This document shows, one piece after another, positions 1-9,943 of a stretch of DNA of 47,103 nucleotides. The stretch is from an uncultured Pelagibacteraceae bacterium (GTDB taxonomy: Bacteria; Pseudomonadota; Alphaproteobacteria; Pelagibacterales; Pelagibacteraceae): positions 1 to 47,103 of the forward strand of contig CABXCB010000004.1 of NCBI GenBank assembly GCA_902510635.1, in the 5' to 3' direction. The stretch's first letter is position 1, and each line of letters opens with the position of its first letter. The position numbers were made by a program, and so were the translations under genes. Below the pieces are notes generated by a model. The model searched no databases. It was not told where the DNA came from and worked only from the letters and a program-made list of their open reading frames with translations.

Positions 1-251
<251 letters not shown>

Positions 252-261
252 CTATAGGGAA

Positions 262-287
262 AAAAGGCGCCCAAAAGAGCGCCTTTT
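262..287 (-). terminator. Intrinsic terminator downstream of recA
   Basis: AAAAGGCGC ... GCGCCTTTT perfect 9-bp stem with 8-nt loop; on the minus strand it is followed by a T-run, about 20 bp past the recA stop codon. Confidence 0.85.
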
Positions 288-306
288 AATAACTAAAAGT
301 TATTTG

Positions 307-1422
307 CTAATTTTTTTTTGTAGGTACTTCCTCTGTAGATTCTGCTTTTTCTTTCTCAATTGGATTACCTTCAATTTTTTTAGAAATAAGACCAGCTTTT
401 TCTCTAATCGCCATTTCTATTTCTGCTGCAGCCTTAGGATTTTGTTCAAGAAATAATTTTGCATTTTCTTTTCCTTGGCCAATTTTTTCACCCTTGTAAG
501 CATACCAAGCGCCTGATTTTTCAACGATGTCTGCTTTTGCCCCAAGATCAATCAGTTCGCCAGTTTTGCTTATTCCTTTTCCATACATTAAGTCAAATTC
601 AACTACTTTAAATGGTGGTGCAACTTTATTTTTAACAACTTTTACTCTAGTTGCATTTCCAATAATTTCTTCTTTATCTTTGATGGCACCTATTCTTCTT
701 ATGTCCATTCTAACTGATGAATAAAATTTCAACGCATTTCCTCCTGAGGTTGTTTCTGGACTTCCAAACATTACCCCTATTTTCATTCTAATTTGGTTAA
801 TGAAAATAACCATTGTGTTTGTTCTTGAAACTGAACCAGTTAGTTTTCTTAATGCCTGACTCATTAATCTTGATTGAAGGCCGACATGATGATCTCCCAT
901 CTCTCCTTCGATTTCAGCTCTTGGTGTTAATGCTGCAACAGAATCAATAACAATAACAGACATTGATCCTGATTTAATTAAAGTATCAGTAATTTCTAAG
1001 GCTTGTTCACCAGTGTCTGGCTGAGAAATAAATAGTTCTTCAGTATCAACGCCTAATTTTTTTGCATAAACAGGATCCAATGCGTGTTCTGCATCAATAA
1101 ATCCACAAATACCACCTGCTTTTTGAGCTTCGGCTACAACTTGCAAAGCAAGCGTTGTTTTTCCAGAAGATTCTGGTCCATAAATTTCAACAATTCTACC
1201 CTTTGGCAATCCTCCAATTCCAAGCGCAAGGTCTAAGCTTAAAGATCCTGTTGAAATAGACTCAACATCCATAGCTTTTTGTTGACCTAGCTTCATCACA
1301 GATCCTTTTCCAAAATTATCTGTAATTTGGCTAATTGCTGCTTCTAGAGCTTTATCTTTTTCTTTGTTTTCCAATTCTTTATCTTTAGTGGATTTCACCA
1401 CTTTTAAGTTATTTTTAGTCAT
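307..1422 (-). CDS. recA: Recombinase RecA
   Basis: [23 protein letters not shown] Walker [50 protein letters not shown]. Confidence 0.98.
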   Translation of the reverse strand: MTKNNLKVVKSTKDKELENKEKDKALEAAISQITDNFGKGSVMKLGQQKAMDVESISTGSLSLDLALGIGGLPKGRIVEIYGPESSGKTTLALQVVAEAQKAGGICGFIDAEHALDPVYAKKLGVDTEELFISQPDTGEQALEITDTLIKSGSMSVIVIDSVAALTPRAEIEGEMGDHHVGLQSRLMSQALRKLTGSVSRTNTMVIFINQIRMKIGVMFGSPETTSGGNALKFYSSVRMDIRRIGAIKDKEEIIGNATRVKVVKNKVAPPFKVVEFDLMYGKGISKTGELIDLGAKADIVEKSGAWYAYKGEKIGQGKENAKLFLEQNPKAAAEIEMAIREKAGLISKKIEGNPIEKEKAESTEEVPTKKN

Positions 1423-1468
1423 TTTTTGCCTTTTTTTTTACGTTTTTTAACATTCGAATCATGTTTTA

Positions 1469-1496
1469 AATGTACACATTTTGTTCTCATTGGCAA
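1469..1496 (-). promoter_or_regulatory. Putative recA promoter (TTGCCA-16 nt-TACATT on minus strand) with SOS-box-like GAAC-N7-GTAC at 1472-1486 between -35 and -10
   Basis: Minus strand reads TTGCCAATGAGAACAAAATGTGTACATT; the box is one mismatch from the alphaproteobacterial LexA consensus GAACN7GAAC/GTTCN7GTTC. Confidence 0.5.
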
Positions 1497-1529
1497 TAAA
1501 AATGTTTTTTTAACTCAAAAAACCATGAT

Positions 1530-2825
1530 TTATTTGATTTTTAAATAGTCACTATTAAGCAATCCTATTGATTTTAAAAGATTGAATTGGGAAAGTAGAT
1601 AGTTTCTTTCTGAATTAGCTAATGAAATTTGAGCATTTAGCAAAAAAGAATTTGATTGAATAACTTCTAGAGTGGTTCTTCCAATGCCACTTTCATATTC
1701 AGCAGTAATTCCTTCATTTGCAATTTCTGCAGCTCTAACTTGTAGTTCAACTGAATTTAATAAACTTTTACTAGATTGAAAATTTGACCAAGCACTTGCA
1801 ACATTTGTTTCATTTGACTTAGTTGTGTTATCTAGAAGTAATCTTTTTCTATTTTGTAAATTTCTATTTTTTTTATATTTAGCTCTATTTTTCCCACCAG
1901 AATAAAAAGGCCAGGATACTGTTGCCTTTAAAATATCTTTTTCCCTTTCATCGTATGTAGAACTTAAATCATCGCTATAGGATCTTTCAAAAGAAAGTTT
2001 TGCAGTTGGTGATAAATCTGATTTCGCAATAATTGTATCTTTTTCAGATTGATCATATTCTAACAAGGCAATGTTTAAATCTGGATTATTTTTTTTTGAT
2101 ATTTCAATTGCTGAATTTAAATTCTGCGGCATGACAAAATTAATTGTAGAATTCTTTTTTAATAAATTAGAGCTCGATAGAGGTCCAATTATATTTTCAT
2201 AATTAAGCTTACTGGTTAAAACCTCGTTTTGAGCTTGTATTACTTTTGCCTGCGCTTCTGCTAAAGATGATTCAGATTGTGCAACATCTGAAAGTGTAAC
2301 CTGTCCTCTTTCAAGTCTAATACTGTCAGTTTCAACTTGTCTCTCCAACAAATTAGCATTCGTTTTATTAATTTCAAATTTTTCATTTGCTAAAATTAAC
2401 CCTGTATAAGCTTCTATAGCTTTATATAAAATATCTTGTTCTTTTTTTAACAATTTTGCTTTCGCAAGATTAATTCCAATTTTATTTTTTTCATGCTCGG
2501 CGCCTCTTCTAAAATCTACCAATGTTTGTTCTATCGTTATTGAAGTTGACTGAGGATCTACATCTGTAACTGTTGCATCTCCTCCTGTTTGATTTGTTAA
2601 TTTATTGGTATCTTCTTTACTTTTACTTCCACTCAAAGTTAAAGTTGGAAGATAGTCTCCTTTTGAAATATTTAAATCTTCTTCAGAAACTTTTATATTT
2701 TCTCTTTCAGCATTTAATTCAGGATTGTTTTTATAAGCTTCAGTAAGTGCCTCAGAAAGTGTTACTGCAAACACATTGGGTATAAAAAGTATTAAAGAAA
2801 TTATAATTAAAATTATTTTTTTCAT
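1530..2825 (-). CDS. tolC: TolC-family outer membrane efflux protein
   Basis: Signal peptide, LSEALTEAYKNNPELNAERENIKVSEEDL, two OEP-like repeats, about 430 aa. Confidence 0.85.
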   Translation of the reverse strand: MKKIILIIISLILFIPNVFAVTLSEALTEAYKNNPELNAERENIKVSEEDLNISKGDYLPTLTLSGSKSKEDTNKLTNQTGGDATVTDVDPQSTSITIEQTLVDFRRGAEHEKNKIGINLAKAKLLKKEQDILYKAIEAYTGLILANEKFEINKTNANLLERQVETDSIRLERGQVTLSDVAQSESSLAEAQAKVIQAQNEVLTSKLNYENIIGPLSSSNLLKKNSTINFVMPQNLNSAIEISKKNNPDLNIALLEYDQSEKDTIIAKSDLSPTAKLSFERSYSDDLSSTYDEREKDILKATVSWPFYSGGKNRAKYKKNRNLQNRKRLLLDNTTKSNETNVASAWSNFQSSKSLLNSVELQVRAAEIANEGITAEYESGIGRTTLEVIQSNSFLLNAQISLANSERNYLLSQFNLLKSIGLLNSDYLKIK

Positions 2826-3749
2826 TTATTTAAATTTAATTGAATTAATTTGATGACTACTATTTAATTTCATTACTATCGAGGCATATTTTGGCGCATC
2901 TTTAAACATATTTTGAGTAATTCTTTGGTAAGTTTGCATAAATTTTATTATATCACCTCTATTCATAATTTTTAAATTTTTTTTATTTTTTGATTTTAAC
3001 CAAAGTGTTTTTTCTTGTTTTATTCTCCATTTTTGAAGCACTCTAAAATTATTAGCTTTAAGATAAATTGTTTCATTTAGGTGTTTAAATAAATTTTTAT
3101 AATGCGTTTTTAATTGAATATTAACATAATTTCTCCAAACCAAATATGGATCTTTTATTTTTTCTAAATTATTTATTGGTTTTGAAAGCTGTGAATTTTT
3201 TTGAGCTTTTGCACCAACGCACCATCCTTCTAAAATAATTACATCCGGCCTTGAATTAATTTTATACCATAGTTTTTTATTACACCTATCATCTTTAGAT
3301 TTATCAAATTTTGGTAATCTTAATTTACTAAACTTTTTATTTTTAACTTTTTTAAAAAATTCATAAATAATTTTATAATCATGAGTTCCTGGCACTCCTC
3401 TTATCATTAACAAAGGATGTTTATTTGTGGATAGTTTTTTTCTTTCGTTTCTACTTTTATAAAAGTCATCAATTGAAATTTTAAAAACTTTAAGTTTAAA
3501 GTATTTTTTTAATATCAAAGATATTATTGAAGTTATTGTAGTCTTTCCTATTCCTTGGCCTCCTGCTAGACCAATAATCAACGGCGAGTTTTTATTTATT
3601 TTTTTTGCAATCCAAAAACATATGGGTATTAAATAAGATTTAATCATCTTATTTTTATCTTTAAATTTATTTGATTTTGTTTCTTGTGAGTTTATAAAGT
3701 TAAAACAATCTTTTTTTACTTTATTAAAGCACTGGATAGTCGACTGCAT
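2826..3749 (-). CDS. P-loop kinase of the D-glycerate 3-kinase / uridine-kinase-like family
   Basis: LIIGLAGGQGIGKTTITSIISLILKK Walker A, KISIDDFYKSRNER, HPLLMIRGVPGTHD, ILEGWCVGA. Confidence 0.75.
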   Translation of the reverse strand: MQSTIQCFNKVKKDCFNFINSQETKSNKFKDKNKMIKSYLIPICFWIAKKINKNSPLIIGLAGGQGIGKTTITSIISLILKKYFKLKVFKISIDDFYKSRNERKKLSTNKHPLLMIRGVPGTHDYKIIYEFFKKVKNKKFSKLRLPKFDKSKDDRCNKKLWYKINSRPDVIILEGWCVGAKAQKNSQLSKPINNLEKIKDPYLVWRNYVNIQLKTHYKNLFKHLNETIYLKANNFRVLQKWRIKQEKTLWLKSKNKKNLKIMNRGDIIKFMQTYQRITQNMFKDAPKYASIVMKLNSSHQINSIKFK

Positions 3750-3756
3750 ATGAAAA

Positions 3757-4125
3757 TTATTTTTTTTGATCTAAAGGATGGTTTTCTCCATCGTTTACTG
3801 GAACATTTTCTATCTCAAACGGTTTAATACCTTCAATACAAGCAATATTTATTCCATATATTTTTGGATTACTTCTTGGTCTATTGTGAGTATGAATACC
3901 ACAAACTTTACAAAAATAATGTTGAGCAGTTTTTGTTTTAAATTGATAAAGTGTTAAAAGATCTTCTCCTTTAACTAGCTTAAAGTCATCAGGTCCAACA
4001 ACACCTATAATATATCCTTTTCTTTTACAGATAGAACAATTACAACGCATAATCTTTTCAAATCCTTTTTCAGAAACATTAACCTCTGCCTCTACTCCTC
4101 CGCAATGACAATTTAACTTTTTCAT
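3757..4125 (-). CDS. GFA (glutathione-dependent formaldehyde-activating)-domain zinc-binding protein
   Basis: CHCGG...CNCSICKRKG...HYFCKVCGIHTHNRPRSNP, Cys pattern of the GFA/CENP-V fold. Confidence 0.8.
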   Translation of the reverse strand: MKKLNCHCGGVEAEVNVSEKGFEKIMRCNCSICKRKGYIIGVVGPDDFKLVKGEDLLTLYQFKTKTAQHYFCKVCGIHTHNRPRSNPKIYGINIACIEGIKPFEIENVPVNDGENHPLDQKK

Positions 4126-4147
4126 ATTTTAATCTCCTTAAAATTAA

Positions 4148-4630
4148 TTATTTAGAATTATCTTTTAAATATTTACTATATCTTTTTAAACTTTCTTCTG
4201 GCCATATTTTTTTTGGATCATACATTTCTGTAAAACAAATAACATCCTCTGATAAGTTTAACCATGGATCTTTGTCTTTTATAAATATATGCACTTGAGG
4301 AGGAAATTTTTTTGAGTTATCTAAAGTTTTGGTTCTTAATGTTAACCTTTTAATAGCTGAGTCGTAATCAGCGTATAAATATGCACCGCATTTAGTACAA
4401 AAATATGTTTTACATGAGGCTCCACTTCCTGCTTTAAGTTCAGTTGATGAAACTTCACCTTCTACAATTAAAGTATTTTCTAAAATACTTGAATTTACAA
4501 CATACGAAGACCCAGTTAAAACTTTACAATCTTTACAATGACAAGCTTGTGTGAACAAAGGTTCTTCTGTAATATGATACTTAACCTGTCCACAAATACA
4601 TCCGCCCTTTAATTTTTTATTATTGTTCAT
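4148..4630 (-). CDS. Second GFA-domain zinc-binding protein
   Basis: GGCICGQVKYHITEEPLFTQACHCKDCKVLTGSSYV...TYFCTKCGAYLYA; ATG at 4630 (MNNNKKLKGGC) is a more likely start than the track's 4696. Confidence 0.75.
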   Translation of the reverse strand: MNNNKKLKGGCICGQVKYHITEEPLFTQACHCKDCKVLTGSSYVVNSSILENTLIVEGEVSSTELKAGSGASCKTYFCTKCGAYLYADYDSAIKRLTLRTKTLDNSKKFPPQVHIFIKDKDPWLNLSEDVICFTEMYDPKKIWPEESLKRYSKYLKDNSK

Positions 4631-4704
4631 TTCTTTGATTAACTGTAAACTATCTCTAGTTAAAGTTATCCACAAGGCCACAAAATGTGGTTTCAATGTT
4701 CACC

Positions 4705-4726
4705 TTTTGATTCACTTTTGATTCAC
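4705..4726. repeat. Perfect 11-bp tandem repeat TTTTGATTCAC x2
   Basis: Direct reading: ttttgattcac ttttgattcac in the divergent GFA/umuD intergenic region. Confidence 0.9.
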
Positions 4727-4750
4727 TTACAGACTCAAAATACAACCTGA

Positions 4751-4797
4751 TTGACACTACTGAATAACTTATATATTAATTAGAACAAAAGAAGAAC
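4751..4797 (+). promoter_or_regulatory. Putative umuDC promoter (TTGACA-17 nt-TATTAA) with SOS-box-like GAAC-N7-GAAC at 4783-4797
   Basis: ttgacactactgaataacttatattaattaGAACaaaagaaGAAC immediately 5' of the umuD ATG at 4802; exact match to the alphaproteobacterial LexA box. Confidence 0.6.
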
Positions 4798-4801
4798 ATT
4801 T

Positions 4802-5197
4802 ATGAAGCTAACAATACCTTACTATTTACACAAAGCTGGTGCGGGCTTTCCATCTCCTGCAACAGATTATATTGAGGAAGATATCGATCTAAATGTTCAT
4901 TTAATCAAAAATGTTCCAGCAACTTTCATCATAAGAGTTCAAGGAAAATCAATGGTTGATGTTGGCATTAATGATGGAGATTTGTTGCTGGTTGATAAAA
5001 GCTTAACGCCAAAAAACTTTTCAACAGTTATAGCAAATGTTCATGATGAACTTGTGGTTAAAAGTTTTGTTCAAGAGAGAGATAAAAAATTTTTGACATC
5101 TGGCTCTAAAAATTTTGAGGATAGAATTTTAATTAACGAAGAAGAAGATATTTTTATTTGGGGAATTGTAACTTATGTCATACATTCAACATACTAA
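4802..5197 (+). CDS. umuD: UmuD-like S24 self-cleaving DNA polymerase V subunit
   Basis: [20 protein letters not shown]..., [35 protein letters not shown] (Ser/Lys dyad); overlaps umuC start. Confidence 0.92.
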   Translation: MKLTIPYYLHKAGAGFPSPATDYIEEDIDLNVHLIKNVPATFIIRVQGKSMVDVGINDGDLLLVDKSLTPKNFSTVIANVHDELVVKSFVQERDKKFLTSGSKNFEDRILINEEEDIFIWGIVTYVIHSTY

Positions 5198-6455
5198 AAA
5201 AATAGCATTAGTTGATTGTAATTCTTTCTATGTTTCATGTGAAAGATTATTTAATCCTAAAATAAGAAAAAAACCTGTTGTTGTCTTATCAAATAATGAT
5301 GGATGTATTGTTTCAAGATCTAATGAAGCGAAAGCATTAGGAATAAAAATGGGAGAACCTTATTTTAAAGCAAAAGATATTATTATTAAAAACAACGTTC
5401 AAGTTTTTTCATCTGGATACTCTTTATATGGAGATATTTCAAGAAGAGTGATGCGAACTTTAAAACGTTTCAACTCTGATATGGAAGTTTATTCAATTGA
5501 TGAGGCTTTTTTAGATTTATCAAATTTTCCTGATGATGAAATAGAGAATGTTGGAAAAGAAATTAGAAGTACAGTTTTACAATGGACTGGTATTCCAACA
5601 AGTATTGGAATTGCTAAAACAAAAACCTTAAGTAAAGTTGCAAATCATATTGCTAAAAAAAAAGAATCTGGAGTTACAAGTTTAATTGGAATTGAAAATA
5701 TTGATCCAATACTAGAAAAAGTAGAAATAAATGATGTTTGGGGTGTTGGAAGGCAGTTAACTAAATTTTATCACCAAAATGGAATTTATAATGCTAAGCA
5801 ATTAAAAAATATGTCTAATACTTGGATTAAAAAAAGTTCTAATGTTTTAAGTTCTAGAACCGCAATGGAACTTAGAGGCATTCCTTGTATTGGCCTTGAA
5901 AAAACTATATCGAAAAGAAAGAGCTGTGTAGTGTCACGTTCATTTGGCCAAAGGGTAGAAAAATTTCAAGAACTAAAAGAAGCTATTGCAAATTATTGTT
6001 TAAATGCTTCAGAAAAAATTAGATCAGAATCTTTAATTGCAAAATCAATAACTATTTTTATTAGAACAAGTCCTTTCCAAAGTAAGTTTGGATATTATTC
6101 AAATTCAAAAACAATTGATTTTCCAATTTCAACAAATAATAGTATCGAAATAGTTAAAACTGCATTATTTGCTTTAGAAACTATTTTCAAAAATGGTTAC
6201 CGTTATCAAAAAGCAGGTGTATTACTAACAGGACTTTCAAATGATGATGGAAAAAAGAATTTATTTTCATCAGAAAAAGATGAAAAAATAAATAGTTTAA
6301 TGAGATCAATTGATAATACAAATTACAGATATGGAAGGTCAGCAATAAGTCTTGCTAGTGCTGGTGTTCAAAAAAGATGGAATATGAAAAGAGAGCATTC
6401 TTCTAAAATAGATACGGCAGATTTTCATTTACTACCAACGATTAGAGCAATTTAA
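5175..6455 (+). CDS. umuC: Y-family DNA polymerase V catalytic subunit UmuC
   Basis: [72 protein letters not shown]. Confidence 0.95.
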   Translation: MSYIQHTKKIALVDCNSFYVSCERLFNPKIRKKPVVVLSNNDGCIVSRSNEAKALGIKMGEPYFKAKDIIIKNNVQVFSSGYSLYGDISRRVMRTLKRFNSDMEVYSIDEAFLDLSNFPDDEIENVGKEIRSTVLQWTGIPTSIGIAKTKTLSKVANHIAKKKESGVTSLIGIENIDPILEKVEINDVWGVGRQLTKFYHQNGIYNAKQLKNMSNTWIKKSSNVLSSRTAMELRGIPCIGLEKTISKRKSCVVSRSFGQRVEKFQELKEAIANYCLNASEKIRSESLIAKSITIFIRTSPFQSKFGYYSNSKTIDFPISTNNSIEIVKTALFALETIFKNGYRYQKAGVLLTGLSNDDGKKNLFSSEKDEKINSLMRSIDNTNYRYGRSAISLASAGVQKRWNMKREHSSKIDTADFHLLPTIRAI

Positions 6456-7387
6456 ACTGTGTTAATTTTAACGCCTTTTAGCAAAAAATCTGAAAGTTGA
6501 TTTGCCACCATTTCAGCAACAACTATTGATGCTTCTGTTGTAGAAGCAGCTATATGAGGTGATAAAATTACTTTTGGATTATTAAACAAGATATTTTCTT
6601 TTGCAGGTTCTTTTGAAAAAACATCTACTGCAGCGCCTGCAATTAAATTTTCATTTAATGCATCATTTAAATCTTTTTCATCAACGATATTTCCACGTGC
6701 TGCATTAATTATATAAGATGTTGGCTTCATTTTTTTGTAATGTTCTTTGGTAATCATTGGTTTTCCATCCTTAGGGGCCTTACAATGAAAACTTATAATA
6801 TCACTTTTGCTTATCAAATCATCAAAGCTTGCATTTTCTACATGTGGATAATCTTTTTTTCTAGACTCTAGTGATTTTGAGTTCACTAATATTTTCATAT
6901 CAAAACCTTTAACAAGATTGCTTAATCTAACTCCTACATTTCCAAAACCTACTATTCCTAATGTTTTTTTTGAAAGTTCTGTTCCTTTGATACTTTTTTT
7001 CTCCCATTGGCCTTTATGTGTTGTTTCGTTAGCAAAAGGAATTCTTCTAAGAACTGACATTATTAAAGCAAATGCATGTTCAGCTGTTGCATTGGCATTT
7101 CCACCAGGAGTATTCATGACAATCATATTTTTTTCTTTTGCCATTGGGACATCTATATTATCAACACCAGCACCAGCTCTACCAATTACTTTTAAATTTT
7201 TTGCAGCTTCAATTATATTTTTAGTAACTTTAGTTGCAGATCTCACAACCATACCGTCATATTCAGGAATAATTTTAATAATCTCTTCTTCTGATAAACC
7301 TGTTTTTACATCTACTGTAATATTATTTTTTTCAAAAATTTTTTGAGCAACATTGCTCATTGAATCTGAAATAAGAACTTTAGGCAT
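6452..7387 (-). CDS. serA: D-3-phosphoglycerate dehydrogenase, short form without ACT domain
   Basis: [59 protein letters not shown]; 311 aa, adjacent to serC. Confidence 0.88.
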   Translation of the reverse strand: MPKVLISDSMSNVAQKIFEKNNITVDVKTGLSEEEIIKIIPEYDGMVVRSATKVTKNIIEAAKNLKVIGRAGAGVDNIDVPMAKEKNMIVMNTPGGNANATAEHAFALIMSVLRRIPFANETTHKGQWEKKSIKGTELSKKTLGIVGFGNVGVRLSNLVKGFDMKILVNSKSLESRKKDYPHVENASFDDLISKSDIISFHCKAPKDGKPMITKEHYKKMKPTSYIINAARGNIVDEKDLNDALNENLIAGAAVDVFSKEPAKENILFNNPKVILSPHIAASTTEASIVVAEMVANQLSDFLLKGVKINTV

Positions 7388-8534
7388 TATTTTTTAGAGA
7401 ATTATAAGCCCAATCAATCCAAGGCAAAAGAGCTTTCATATCGCTATTTTGTACAGTTGATCCACCCCATATCCTTATACTAGGTGGTGCCTTAGGATAA
7501 CCATTAATATCATTAGCAACACCTTCTTTTTCAAGAAGTGAGAATAATTTTTTTAATACTCCTCTTTGATCTTCTTCGTTATGTTTTGTAAACCATTCGT
7601 CTTTTATTAAAACAGTTATACTTGTTGAGGATCTAATACTTTTATCTTCACACATAAATTTGAAATTATCACTTTTCTCAATCCAGTCTTCTACAATTTT
7701 TAAATTTTGATTTGAAATATTTACTAATTCTTTAGTACCACCTACTGATTCAACCCAGTTCAAAGCATCCAGGCCATCTTCTACACAAATCATTGATGGG
7801 GTATTAATTGTTCCACCTTCAAATATTCCTTTTATCAATTTTTTCTTACTTGCTAATCTAAATAATTTTGGAATTGGCCAAGGTGGAATATGAGACTCTA
7901 ATCTTTCAACTGTACGAGGAGAAATAGCTATCATTCCATGGGCAGCTTCTGCTCCTAAAACTTTTTGCCACGACCAAGTAATTACATCTAATTTACTATA
8001 ATCCATATCCATAGCAAAAATACCTGAGGTAGCATCACAAATTGTTAAACCTTCTCTATCATCAGGTATCCAATCACCATTTGGAATTCTGACACCAGCC
8101 GTTGTACCATTCCAAGTAAAAACTACGTCATTTTTAAAATTAACCTTAGATAAATCAGGAAGAATTCCATAATCAGTTACATGGCTGTTAACGTCTTTAA
8201 TTTTTAATTGATCAAGTATGTCTATTACCCAATCTTTTCCAAAATTTTCCCAAGCTAAGACATCAACACCTTTACACCCTAAAAGAGACCATAGAGCAGC
8301 CTCTAAAGCTCCAGTATTCGACCCAGTCATTATTCCTACGTGGTATCCATCAGGTAATTGAAGAATTTTTTTTGATTTAACAATAACTTCATTTAACTTT
8401 TCTTTGCACACCTTGTGTCTATGAGATCTTCCTATAGGCGTATTTTTTAATGCATCTATAGTCCAACCTGGGCGTTTGGAACAAGGGCCGCTAGAAAAAT
8501 TTGGATTATCAGGTTTTGTGCTTGGTTTTTGCAT
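7380..8534 (-). CDS. serC: Phosphoserine aminotransferase
   Basis: KPDNPNFSSGPCSKRPGW, TGSNTGALEAALWSLLG, VLAWENFGKDWV, VITWSWQKVLGAEAAHG. Confidence 0.93.
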   Translation of the reverse strand: MQKPSTKPDNPNFSSGPCSKRPGWTIDALKNTPIGRSHRHKVCKEKLNEVIVKSKKILQLPDGYHVGIMTGSNTGALEAALWSLLGCKGVDVLAWENFGKDWVIDILDQLKIKDVNSHVTDYGILPDLSKVNFKNDVVFTWNGTTAGVRIPNGDWIPDDREGLTICDATSGIFAMDMDYSKLDVITWSWQKVLGAEAAHGMIAISPRTVERLESHIPPWPIPKLFRLASKKKLIKGIFEGGTINTPSMICVEDGLDALNWVESVGGTKELVNISNQNLKIVEDWIEKSDNFKFMCEDKSIRSSTSITVLIKDEWFTKHNEEDQRGVLKKLFSLLEKEGVANDINGYPKAPPSIRIWGGSTVQNSDMKALLPWIDWAYNSLKNNA

Positions 8535-8659
8535 AAATAAGTTTTTTAGATATATTTGTTTTTAAAAAAATATATCACTATTTTTTTTATATATATTTTT
8601 TAGCAATAAATAATGAACTATTGACGCAGCAACACATTATTAAAGAGAAATAATAAATT

Positions 8660-9862
8660 TTATTCAAAATCATACGCAACTAAACCATCCAATGGTTTGG
8701 GGTCAAACCAAGTCGACTTGGGAGGCATATTTAATTTTTTATCTGCAAAATTAATCACATTTTCCATTTGAGTCGCAAATAAAGCAAAACCAACTTTTGC
8801 TTCGCCTGAATCTACTTTTTTTTCAATGCCTTCAAGGCCATGAAAACCTGCTAAAAAATCAATTCTATTATCATACCTAGGATCTCCAATTCCTAAAGTG
8901 GGTTCTAATAAATAGTAGTGCAATAAATTTATATCTAAATTTATAATGTGAAATAAATTTTGATGAGGTTTTTCTTTAAGTTCCAGAGAATACCATTCTT
9001 TTTCTAAATACATTCCAAATATTTGAGATTTTTCAGGTTTGTATGAAGAGCTTTGCTTTTCTACTTTAAATTTTTTTTTAACTTCCTTAATAAAATCTGA
9101 AGGTGAATATCCATACAAATCTTTTACAAGTCTATTATAATCAAGTATTCTTGCTTGGCTTGTTGGAAAAATTGCTATCATAAAATAATTATATAATTCA
9201 CTTCCGGTATGATCGTGGTTTTTATGTTGTTTAAATTTTGAGAGTTTCAATAATGCATCCATTCTATGATGTCCGTCTGCAATATAAATCCTATTTATAG
9301 AGTTAAATAAATCAGATATTTTTAAAACTTTATTTTCATCATCAAGAACCCACATCTCATGCTTACTTCCATCCATTCCGTCAAAGGAGTATTCAGGAGA
9401 ATTAACTAACTCTTTTTCTACTAAATCATTAAGTTCTTTATTATCAGGATACACAGCATATATAGGGCCTATTTGTGCATTTAAATTATCCATTTGTTTC
9501 ATTCTTTTTTGAGATCTTTCAAAAAAAATTTCTTCATGACCTCGGATATGTAAATTGTCATAAGCAGATAATTTAGCAGTACCAACTATACCAACTTGTG
9601 AATGTTTTCCTGTTGATATTTTATAGATATAAAATGAATTGTTTTTATCTTTTTTTAAAATTGATTTTTTTTTCATTAATTCAAATTGTTCTTTAGACTT
9701 TGAATTATTTTCTGCTCCAAAAACATTTAAATAACTCCAAGAATTATTATTTTTATGATCTACAACAGAATCTTTTGATAAATGATCGGTGCTAGAAACG
9801 GCGACTGATGAGGCGTTTTCTTTTGTGGGTCTTAAACCTTTAAATGGATTTATAAAATACAT
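8660..9862 (-). CDS. DUF1015 family protein
   Basis: INPFKGLRPTKENA, GHEEIFFERSQKRMKQMDNLNAQIGPIYAVYPD, IYIADGHHRMDALLKL; family commonly next to serine biosynthesis genes. Confidence 0.85.
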   Translation of the reverse strand: MYFINPFKGLRPTKENASSVAVSSTDHLSKDSVVDHKNNNSWSYLNVFGAENNSKSKEQFELMKKKSILKKDKNNSFYIYKISTGKHSQVGIVGTAKLSAYDNLHIRGHEEIFFERSQKRMKQMDNLNAQIGPIYAVYPDNKELNDLVEKELVNSPEYSFDGMDGSKHEMWVLDDENKVLKISDLFNSINRIYIADGHHRMDALLKLSKFKQHKNHDHTGSELYNYFMIAIFPTSQARILDYNRLVKDLYGYSPSDFIKEVKKKFKVEKQSSSYKPEKSQIFGMYLEKEWYSLELKEKPHQNLFHIINLDINLLHYYLLEPTLGIGDPRYDNRIDFLAGFHGLEGIEKKVDSGEAKVGFALFATQMENVINFADKKLNMPPKSTWFDPKPLDGLVAYDFE

Positions 9863-9886
9863 GGAGATATTTAATTAATAGAACTG

Positions 9887-9903
9887 AATAGAGCAACTCT
9901 ATT
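9887..9903 (+). terminator. Candidate small intrinsic terminator reading on the plus strand
   Basis: AATAGAG-CAA-CTCTATT followed by TTTT; both flanking genes are on the minus strand. Confidence 0.4.
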
Positions 9904-9943
9904 TTTTAGATATAAATATTAATAATATTGATTAATTTTTTTG

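Noticed and set aside
527-724. Plus-strand ORF inside recA
   Set aside because: Antisense shadow ORF fully covered by a confident recA CDS; low-complexity product with no recognisable family.
4553-4564. GAACAAAGGTTC inverted repeat resembling an SOS half-site pair
   Set aside because: Within the GFA coding sequence and wrong spacing (N4) for the alphaproteobacterial LexA box.
6843-6851. DnaA-box match TGTGGATAA (also at 23790-23798)
   Set aside because: Inside serA and fumC coding sequence; shows such 9-mers occur by chance here, so no replication-origin claim is made.
6918-7346. 142-aa plus-strand ORF antisense to serA
   Set aside because: Antisense to a well-supported gene; hydrophobic composition is an artefact of reverse reading of AT-rich coding sequence.
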